A stretch of 64,000 nucleotides of DNA, taken from Eriocheir sinensis. Its lineage: Eukaryota; Arthropoda; Malacostraca; Decapoda; Varunidae. A program made the translations under genes and the position numbers. Below the pieces are notes generated by a model. That model did not search any database. It was not told the DNA's origin and worked only from the letters and a program-made list of their open reading frames with translations. The DNA is taken from the NCBI RefSeq assembly GCF_024679095.1, contig NC_066544.1:8088490-8152489 (forward strand). The letters are read 5' to 3'. This document shows, piece after piece, positions 55,121 through 64,000 of this stretch (the stretch's first letter is position 1; each line of letters starts with the position of its first letter).

Positions 55121-55404
55121 TAAAGCAGGGAGTCCTTGGGTTGGAGTCACGGCAGGAGGCAGGTGAGCAGCTCTTCTCCTCCTCCTCCTCCTTCGCCGTG
55201 ATTTCCTCCACTCCAGAGAGAAAAGAAAACGGTCAAAAATCTCGGTGTTTTTTCCCCACTTTACGCCGATGAGGCCCAAGTTTGCGTGCAGTCCAAACAC
55301 GGGAGCGGCCAGTGTTACCAAGCCCGGGGTGATGTCCGGGAGAGAGAGATTTACATAGATTCACATAGATATCCAAACCACACAGCCCTTTCGACACCCA
55401 AACA

Positions 55405-55560
55405 CACACATTTACCAAGGCTTTCGTAGGATTTGTGGGCATTTCCAGGGGTAGTTTTATGACCCTGGTGGTAGTTTGGCATAGTTTCTGCGCCATGAAC
55501 GTAAAGAACCACTCATGAGGACGCGTTTTATTTGTTTTTTGACTTTATAAATTATTGATG
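55405..55560 (+). repeat. third copy of the 23876-24245 dispersed repeat
   Basis: Shares ctttcgtagga, gggcatttcca, gttttatgaccctggtggta and catgaacgtaaag with the pair near 24 kb. Confidence 0.75.
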
Positions 55561-55776
55561 TAAGAGAGGAAGAATTTTAGAGTATCGACCTATATCCCGA
55601 GCTAAAACAAAACACGATCATTCCTATATACCACTCTCTCTCTCTACTATCTCCCTCCCTCTCTCCCTCTCTCTTATATACAGATGGTCCGTCCTTAAAC
55701 CTTAGTGAAATTGTGTTAAATCAAATGCCATCACGATTTTGCATTTCTACTTCAGTGAATAGCAAGTTGAAGGAAG

Positions 55777-55778
<2 letters not shown>

Positions 55779-55848
<70 letters not shown>
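55779..55848. repeat. (GA)n microsatellite
   Basis: About 70 bases of pure GA. An (AC)n run follows at 56007-56032. Confidence 0.95.
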
Positions 55849-55850
<2 letters not shown>

Positions 55851-56003
55851 ACTTTTCCTTTTTCCTCTTCCCTCTTTTCTTCTCTTCCTTCCTTACCTTT
55901 ATTAGTCCCTCCCTTCCTTCCTCCTGCCCTCTCCATCTTTCTCTCCTTCGTTCTCTCCCTTCCTTCCTCTGCCCTTTCCTTCCTCCTTTCTTCCCATCAA
56001 AAC

Positions 56004-56037
<34 letters not shown>

Positions 56038-56249
56038 CCACCCCCCAAAAAATAAAAGGATACGAGAAAATGAAATGGAGAGAGAATCCAGCAAAATTTC
56101 TCTTCATTCCTGCTCCTCTTTGCGTCTGTAGAGGAGGTCTGACGTGAGAGTAAGGGTTATCCATCCACCAGGCGGTCAGACTTGCTTGCTGAGTGGCCTG
56201 TGGTGGCGTAGGTGAATGATTGTATTAGTAGTGGAGTCTAAGCAACGGA

Positions 56250-56760
56250 ACTGCCCTACCCAACCTGTTTTCCCAGCCTGCCTTACCCAACCTGCCTTAC
56301 CTATCCTGCCTTACCCAACCTGCCCACCTAACCTGCCTTACCCAACCTGCCTACCCAGCCTGCCTTACCCAACCTGCCCTACCCAACCTGCCTACCCAAC
56401 CTGCCTTACCTATCCTGCCTTACCCAACCTGCCCACCTAACCTGCCTTACCCAACCTGCCTACCCAGCCTGCCTTACCCAACCTGCCTACCTAACCTGCC
56501 TTACCCAACCTGCCTACCTAATCTGCCTACCCAACTTGCCTTACCCAACCTGCCTTACCCAACCTGCCTACCTAACCTGCCTTACCCAACCTGCCTACCT
56601 AATCTGCCTACCCAACTTGCCTTACCCAACCTGCCTTACCCAACCTGCCTTACCCAACCTCCCTTACCCAACCTGCCTTACCCAGCCTGCCTTACTCATC
56701 CCCGTACTCCTACCCTTCCTCATACAACGGAATTCCCCTACCCAACCTCCCTTTCCCTGC
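56250..56760 (+). repeat. short-unit minisatellite (ccttacccaacctg)
   Basis: Words ctgccttacccaac and ctgcctacctaac repeat irregularly at 11-14 bases; a shorter stretch recurs at 56910-56955. Confidence 0.9.
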
Positions 56761-57187
56761 CTGACTTACCCATCCCTATCCACCAATCCTCCCTCCCTCC
56801 TCTCCTCTCCTCTCCTCGTCTCTCCTCCTCTTTCTCTCCGTTTTCCATGGCATAGCTGAATGATCGTATTAACAATGGAGGCTTTGCAACGGGACTCCAC
56901 TACCTAACTAACCTGCCTTACCCAGCCTACCTTACCCAACTAGCCTTCCTTACCCATCCACCACCTCTTACCCTCCTTCTCTCCTCTCCTCGTCTCTCCT
57001 CCTCTTTCTCTCCTGTTTTCCGAGGCTTGTTGTTCGTGGAGAGATCTTGAATGTAAAGTGGCGACTGCCGTGGCCTCAAACTTTGCCTGCTCGGAGGGGG
57101 GACTGAAGAGGAAAAATCGGGGAGGGAGGGGGATGGGGGGAGGTGAAAAGAACGCATCTTCCCCGGACATGTCCCCCCTACTCCGCC

Positions 57188-57557
<370 letters not shown>

Positions 57558-57599
57558 TTTTCGTTATCCGTGTTTAGGTTTGCTGTGATAAGAAACGAC

Positions 57600-57860
57600 A
57601 CGAAACAAAAGGAATCAAAACGAAACAAAAAAAAAAAAAAACGAAAGATAAACGAAATATAAACGAAACGAAACTTAATATTAAAGAAACGAAACGAGTC
57701 AAAACGAAACAAAACGGAAGATAAACGAAATATAAACGAAACGAAACTTAATATTAAAGAAACGAAACGAGTCAAAACGAAACAAAACGGAAGATAAACG
57801 AAATATAAACGAAACGAAACTTAATATTAAAGAAACGAAACGATACGAAACGGAAAGTCA
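57600..57860 (+). repeat. 73-bp tandem repeat, 3 copies, in (gaaac)-rich DNA
   Basis: ttaatattaaagaaacgaaa occurs at 57675, 57748 and 57821, exactly 73 bases apart; units are nearly identical. Confidence 0.9.
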
Positions 57861-57935
57861 GCGTTTGGGGGTCCGCTTCGAGCCACAAGATTATGCAGCC
57901 CCAAGATTTTAACGAAACTTTGGCAACGCTCACGG

Positions 57936-57942
<7 letters not shown>

Positions 57943-58005
<63 letters not shown>

Positions 58006-58371
58006 TACAACTACTCCAGTGCTTTTAAATGCCTCCCTCCCTTCCTTCCTCTCATTCTTCCATCCTTCCATTGCCTCATCTTCCTCCTCCTCCTCCTCCT
58101 CCTCCTCCTCATCCTCCTTTTCTTCCTCCTCCTTCTCCTCTTGTGGTCTTCTTCCTCCTCCTCCTCTCTTTTACTTTCTCCTCCTCCTTCTCTTCCTCCT
58201 CCTCCTCCTCCTTTTCTTCCTCCTTCTCCTCCTTTACTTCCTCCTCCTCTTGTGGTCTTCTTCCTCCTCCTCTCTTTTACTTCCTCCTCTTCCTCCTCCT
58301 CCTTCTCCTCCTCCTCCTCCGCAACATCAACATGAAATTTGCCTTAATGAGATGGCACACCTGTGAGGTTA

Positions 58372-58445
<74 letters not shown>

Positions 58446-58462
58446 GTTGTTACTGTTGTTGC

Positions 58463-58500
<38 letters not shown>
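57943..58500. repeat. compound microsatellite block
   Basis: (CA)n 57943-58001, (TCC)-rich 58080-58320, (TC)n 58377-58442 and (GTT)n 58445-58500. 58545-58700 is (GGAA)-rich and 58975-59018 is (GA)n. Confidence 0.95.
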
Positions 58501-58969
58501 CCTTTTGACTTAAGTTTCGTCCGTCTTCATGATGAGGGAGTTGAATAGCAAGGAAGAAAGGAAGGAAGGAAATAAGGAAAGAAGGAAGGAAGAAAGGAAG
58601 GCAGAAAGAAATGAAGGAAGACAGGAAGGAAGAAAAGAAGGAATGAAGGAAGACAGGAAGAAAGGAAGGAAGGAAGAAAGGAAAAGAAAGAAAGAAAGAA
58701 AACAAGGAAGGAAAGTGCATGAAGGGGGGGCGATGGGGGAAACTAATGAAATTGGGGAAAGTGTTCGTAATAAAATGAGAGAGGGACAAGAAAAGAAAAA
58801 AAAGGAAAAATAAAAAGTGAAGATGAAAAGAGTGAGCACTTCTATTAGTAAGGTTTTGAAGTGTTATGAAGAGCGAAAGGATAATGGAACGTAGTTAGTG
58901 AAAGCCAGGAGGAGGAGGGGGAGGAGGAGGAGGAGGAGGAAAACGTAAAGGAGACAAATAGGTAGATAG

Positions 58970-59019
<50 letters not shown>

Positions 59020-59021
<2 letters not shown>

Positions 59022-59637
59022 GATAGAAGTAGTAGAAAGGAAGGGAGGGAAAGAGGTAAGGATGGAAGGAAGGGACGGGATGAGGGAGGTATGGAGGAAA
59101 GTAAGAGAGGGAGAGAAACTGGAGGGAGGGAGGGAGGAGAATGAGGGAAGAAAGAGCAGTTGGGACATGGGGGGGGGGGGAAGGGGGGGCCACATAACAG
59201 TAATTGGTGAGGCAGAACGGACTGACACGAACTTGGGGTGTTGGGACGAGATGGGAGTAGCCTAAATCAGCTTATAACCTTCCCCCTTTACCACCCTTCC
59301 CTCCCTTCCCTTCCCTTTCCCTTTCCTTTCCCTGGTGACGCGTTTCCCTCCAGCTGCTCCCTCCCTCTCTCCCTCTCTTTCTCTCTCTCTCCCTCTCTCT
59401 CTCCCCGTCCGTCACTCCTTTTAGCAAATAAGCAGGTTGGAACGTAACACCAAATTTTGAGAAGGTGATGATTGGTGATGATTGGTAGTAGTGGTGGTGG
59501 TGGTGGTGGTGGTGGTGGTACTTATTGTTTTTTCTTCTACTCTAGCTATAATTGTTACTGTTGTTGTTGTTGTTGTTGTTTTTGTCGTCCTTGTTATTGC
59601 TCCTGTTGTTCAGTGCGATGAGGAAAGTTAACATAAG
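59020..59637. other. purine-rich and (GGT)n stretch without gene
   Basis: gggagg-rich DNA, C/T-rich 59280-59420, (ggt)n at 59488-59518 and (gtt)n near 59560. No exon recognised. Confidence 0.5.
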
Positions 59638-60170
59638 AACGTAAGGAGTCTGCAAGAGGACGGTTGCTCTATACAAGGCAGCTCCTGTAACTCTAACCCC
59701 ACCTTACCTCACTATCCATGAATTTATCCAACCTCTTCTTGAATGTATCTATAGTATTGGCACCCACAACCCTGTTCAATTCATTCACAACCCTATTGGT
59801 AAACCAGTTCTTGCCTATGTCTTTGTTGAATCTGAACTTATCTAACTTAAAACCATTGCTACGTGTCCTACCTGGTTCTTTACAACCAAAACCCTAGTGA
59901 CATTCCCATAGATTTATTAAAGCCCTTCATCCATTTATAGACTTCGATCAGGTCTCCTCGCAACCTTCGCCATTCTCGAGAGTGTAGATTTAGCTGCTTC
60001 AGTCTGTCCTCATAAGGCAAGTTCTCACCCTCTGAATCATTTTTGTCATCCTTCTCTGTACAGATTCTAGGATCTTGACATCCATTCTATAGTAGGGGGA
60101 CCAGAACTGAACCGCATAATCGAGATGAGGTCTAACTAGTGATAAGTAAAGTTTGAGGATGACTTCAGCG
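59638..60170 (-). mobile_element. CR1-like LINE fragment, uninterrupted
   Basis: On the minus strand it encodes the reverse transcriptase C-terminal region (LKQLNLHSREW, then DLIEVYKWMKGFNK, later a region ending near VVGANTIDTF). It is the intact counterpart of the split copy at 37517-39262. Confidence 0.75.
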
Positions 60171-60269
60171 CTCCTATTGCTTAGTTAGTTAAATAGTTAA
60201 TGGATCAGTCTCCTTCTAGTACTTTGTGTTTATATCATTCCTTGCTGTTGTGTTGATCCGGTCTCTTCA

Positions 60270-60440
60270 TATTGTATATCCATTTTTGGTGTTTTACTTA
60301 CATTTTATCCTTTTTTTCGACTTTTTTATATGACCCATTTTGTGGTGTTCTGCCGTGGTCTGGATGAGCCTCTCTCTCACCATAAAACCCATAATTTGGT
60401 TGATGTTGATGTTGGGGCGAAAAGTGGATGATGAGTGTTT
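60270..60440 (+). repeat. dispersed repeat copies (three between 60.2 and 61.7 kb)
   Basis: gtggtctggatgagcctctc (60357), ggtccgggtgagcctctttc (60718) and tcagtctggatgatccg (61688) lie in similar contexts: a T-rich lead with catcc, ggtgttctgcc or ttcctcgcc, then gggcgaaaagtggatgatg or tcgaaaggtggatgatg. Family unknown. Confidence 0.5.
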
Positions 60441-60799
60441 GTATTTTATTATATTTATATTTAATCTTACTATATTTTACTTATTTATTTATTAATTAAT
60501 TGTTATATTTGTTTATTTTATTTTATCTTTTTATTAATTTTATTTTGTCTATTTTATTTCTTATTGGTGTTTTTCTTTTCTTTTTCGTTTTCGTTTTCGT
60601 TTTTCTGTCCTTTTTACTTTTTTGTATAATTTTATTGCTATTTTTTTCTTGCTGTTGGTTTTCTTTTTTCGATGTTTTTTTTATATTTTCTACATCATCC
60701 TTTGCTGGTGTTCCTCGCCGGTCCGGGTGAGCCTCTTTCCTCCCAGAAGAGACCCGCCCATGATTTTGGCAATGTTGATTTTAGGGTCGAAAGGTGGAT

Positions 60800-61880
60800 G
60801 ATGTTTTTTTTATATTGTTACCGCCAGAATGCGGAACGAATGATTGGTGGAAGGGGAAAGGGAAATTATGAGGAATAAGATAAGATAAATAAGGCGAGGA
60901 GTAAACGATGGTGTAGCGAACGAGAACAGGGAACCTTGGCTGTGGTGCGTCATGGTGTGTCACGGCTGCTCGGTGTTGAAGGCGCCAAGCCAGCATTGTG
61001 ACATCGTCTCGATAGCAAATGGAGAACAGATGAAGGCTCTCGCTGGCTCTGGGGGCAGGGTTGACGCATCCACACACGTGCACTTTTGATGATTCGACAC
61101 GTATGATGGGGTGCTCGGGGCGCTGTAGGAGGCGAGGAAGAGGGAGACAGCCAACAGTAACGGTGAAGGGAAGACGTCCCTTCTCGGCCTCGCTGTCTGC
61201 CTCTGTACAGCCCCACCCAGAGGAACACAAGGAACGGAAAGACGGAGACATTTTAGTAGGCCCAGAATACGTAAGTGCCTGGCGTAGTATAATTCTATCT
61301 TTGCTTATTTACTGATTATACACTGTCTGTTGTTATAGATTAATAAGTGACATAGTAAGTGAAATACAATGCTGAACGTTAGGTGCTAAGTGAAGTGTTC
61401 AGCTGCCCGGCTTAGTGCTCAGAGACGCGGGCGTTTTCGAGCGTCGTGATTGTGGTCCTGGCGGTAAATGTTATTGTTGACAGCTTGACCACATTATACT
61501 GTGCGTCTACGAAAAGGGTCATTTCATTCTCCTACCGCCCACGGAGCGGCGGTATCAATGATGTTGTTTCTATATTTTCCTTATTTTCCTTTTCGTGGTG
61601 TTTCATTTCTACGTTATTTTCTGTGCGTTCTTATTACGTTATCTTTTTCCGTCATTTTTATACCATCCATTTTCTGGTCTTCTGTTTCAGTCTGGATGAT
61701 CCGCGAGTGTCTTATGCTTTTCTCGATGTTGTTTTCTTAACTATCTTTTATTCGGTGTTCCATCTTATATTATCCTTTTTTGTCCGGTTCTAATTTCATA
61801 TTCTTCTTCTCGTGTGTTCGCTTTTATTATCCTTTTATTGTTGATTCCCCTTGGTGGATTGTCTACGACGCCTATAACGA
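60800..61880. other. unannotated stretch
   Basis: A 156-codon minus-strand frame (61251-60781) and smaller frames show no recognisable domain and no splice support; I do not call a gene. Confidence 0.4.
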
Positions 61881-63450
61881 GCCCCACCTGCCCGGCTGGT
61901 GTGTGTGTGTGTGTGTGTGTTGGTTTGAATTCGGAGTTTTCCTTCTCCTAGGAGGACTGCCTACCACGGCTAACGACCCCCTCCTGCCCGGGTTTGTGAT
62001 CGGAGTTTGCTCTCCTAGGTGAACTGCCTCGCGGCTAACGACCTCCACCTGCCCGGGTTTGTAATCGGAGTTTGCTCTCCTAGGTGAACTGCTCACGCTA
62101 ACGACCTCCACCTGCCCGGGTTTGTAATCGGAGTTTGCTCTCCTAGGTGAACTGCTCACGCTAACGACCTCCACCTGGCCGGGTTTGTAATCGGAGTTTG
62201 CTCTCCTAGGTGAACTGCTCACGCTAACGACCTCCACCTGGCCGGGTTTGTAATCGGAGTTTGCTCTCCTAGGTGAACTGCTCACGCTAACGACCTCCAC
62301 CTGGCCGGGTGTTTTATTCGGAGTTTGCTCTCCTAGGTGAACTGCTCACGCTAACGACCTCCACCTGGCCGGGTTTGTAATCGGAGTTTGCTCTCCTAGG
62401 TGAACTGCTCACGCTAACGACCTCCACCTGGCCGGGTTTTTTATTCGGAGTTTGCTCTCCTAGGTGAACTGCTCACGCTAACGACCTCCACCTGGCCGTG
62501 TTTGATGTTCGGAGTTGTCCTTCTCCTAGGCGAATTGCCTACCACGGCTAACGAGCTCCACCTGCCCGTGTTTGATGTTCGGAGTTGTCCCTCTCCTAGG
62601 CGAATTGCCTACCACGGCTAACGAGCTCCACCTGCCCGTGTTTGATGTTCGGAGTTGTCCTTCTCCTAGGCGAATTGCCTACCACGGCTAACGACCTCCA
62701 CCTGCCCGTGTTTGTTGTTCGGAGTTGTCTCTCTCCTAGGCGAATTGCCTACCACGGCTAACGACCTCCACCTGTCCGGGTTTTTATTTGGAGTTTGCTC
62801 TCCTAGGTGTATTGCCTATGACGGCTCACGAGCCCAACCTGCCCGGGTTTTTATTCGGAGTTTGCTCTCCTAGGTGTATTGCCTATGACGGCTCACGAGC
62901 CCAACCTGTCCGGGTTTTTATTCGGAGTTTGCTCTCCTAGGTGTATTGCCTATGACGGCTCACGAGCCCAACCTGCCCGGGTTTTTATTCGGAGTTTGCT
63001 CTCCTAGGTGTATTGCCTATGACGGCTCACGAGCCCAACCTGCCCGTGTTTGTTGTTCGGAGTTGTCCCTCTCCTAGGCAGATTGCCTACCACGGCTAAC
63101 GACCTCCACCTGCCCGTGTTTGTGGTCAGAGTTTTCCCTCTCCTAGGTGAACTGCTCACGCTAACGACCTCCACCTGCCCGGGTTTGTAATCGGAGTTTG
63201 CTCTCCTAGGTGAACTGCTCACGCTAACGACCTCCACCTGCCCGGGTTTATTGTTCGGAGTTTGCTCTCCTAGACGAATTGCCTACCACGGCTAACGAGC
63301 CTCACCTGCCCGGGTTTATTGTTCGGAGTTTGCTCTCCTAGACGAATTGCCTACCACGGCTAACGAGCCTCACCTGCCCGGTATATTGTTCGGAGTTTGC
63401 TCTCCTAGATGGACTGCCTACCACGGCTAACGAGCCCCATCTACCCGTGC
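61880..63450. repeat. 63-bp minisatellite, about 25 units
   Basis: ggagtttgctctcctaggtg with aacgacctccacctg recurs every 62-63 bases. Four to five subfamilies are grouped in blocks (gaactgctcacgctaacg; cgaattgcctaccacgg; tgtattgcctatgacgg). The period of 63 keeps a minus-strand frame open over several units (VSVSSSPRRANSDYKPGQ repeated). Confidence 0.95.
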
Positions 63451-63608
63451 AGATCTCCGGTACCTCCGCGGACGCCCCGGGGAACACCAAGATGCCCTTC
63501 GGGGAGCCCTCCAGTACTGCCACGCTCGCCAGCGAGACCTTGGGCTCGCTGGCGCCCCTTATCCCTTCCGAGGCTCGTGGAGGGCGAATGCAAGAACTCG
63601 CTTCTTAA
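63451..63608 (+). other. possible exon after the minisatellite
   Basis: An acceptor-like ccatctacccgtgcag precedes a GC-rich frame (ISGTSADAPGNTKMPFGEPS through EARGGRMQELAS) that stops at 63606. Base composition differs sharply from the flanks. No domain recognised; no donor or downstream exon in the window. Confidence 0.3.
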
Positions 63609-63924
63609 AACTACCAGACTGGATTATGAAATTAATCGTAAGTACTGTGAATGTGCTGCTCACCGCGTTTATCGTTTCTGGGATGGAAAGTCGAAGGGCC
63701 TCGGGAACGCGCACAGAACATCCGAAAACTTCCTCTGTTTCCCTCTTTCTTTCTTACTTCTCATATTTCTTTTTTTATTATATGTTCTTGATCTTTAATA
63801 GTCTGTTTTACTATTCATTTATTTATTATTTTGCTCTGATTAAATAGGTAATTGAGTAGAAAATGTCCGGAGGGGAAATGTCCAGGGGGGAACATGTTCG
63901 CCACCTACTGCTGCTGCTGCCATT

Positions 63925-64000
63925 ACTTCTTCTACTACTACTACTACTACTACTACTATTACTACTACTGCTATTACTACTACTACTACTGCTACTACTA
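63925..64000. repeat. (TAC)n trinucleotide repeat
   Basis: Imperfect ctactactactac runs to the window edge. Confidence 0.95.

Noticed and set aside
60781..61251. 156-residue minus-strand frame as a gene
   Set aside because: No domain, start context or splice support.

Overview
The window looks like gene-poor, repeat-rich genomic DNA from an arthropod, most likely a decapod crustacean. This is inferred from the very dense dinucleotide and minisatellite arrays, tRNA-derived SINEs whose body carries a ccacatgctgtcc motif, several non-LTR retrotransposon families and many MITEs. I recall these repeats from crab and shrimp genomes; I could not search. No bacterial or viral gene organisation is present, and most long open frames are read-through of (TC)n, (TA)n or minisatellites.

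Three host loci can be supported. (1) A RING-finger gene on the minus strand has two coding exons (9534-10271 and 5914-6252). Its intron holds a minisatellite that was split by a 5'-truncated non-LTR retrotransposon, itself split by a TTAA-flanked MITE. (2) A seven-copy tandem array at 29385-37217 (plus strand) repeats a roughly 124-nt block with every landmark of an H/ACA box snoRNA, followed by a 48-nt mini-exon with consensus splice sites. This looks like an expanded intronic snoRNA cluster and is the most interesting object here. (3) A complete five-exon GPATCH4 (G-patch domain protein 4) gene lies on the minus strand (46646 down to 41650). Its first exon is squeezed between two tandem arrays, one of which repeats its own splice donor.

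Layout: 0.7-3.5 kb long-TIR element with a THAP start; 3.7-5.4 kb Tigger and piggyBac-like remnants; 5.9-10.7 kb RING gene; 10.8-13.3 kb hAT element carrying a non-LTR copy; 13.5-14.1 kb two tRNA-type SINE heads; 14.2-17.2 kb PIF/Harbinger element with a P-like element nested inside, both ends readable; 17.8-25.2 kb AT arrays, foldback elements and a 1.2-kb palindrome; 25.5-28.5 kb minisatellite and a hAT element; 29-37.2 kb snoRNA array, interrupted by three different transposons whose empty sites are preserved in neighbouring units; 37.5-41.2 kb nested non-LTR fragments and one uncharacterised exon; 41.6-46.7 kb GPATCH4; 46.7-64 kb almost only tandem repeats, SINE and LINE fragments.

The snoRNA array (predicted pseudouridylation guides) and GPATCH4 (a nucleolar factor in human) both point to ribosome or snRNA maturation, but nothing in the sequence shows that they act together.
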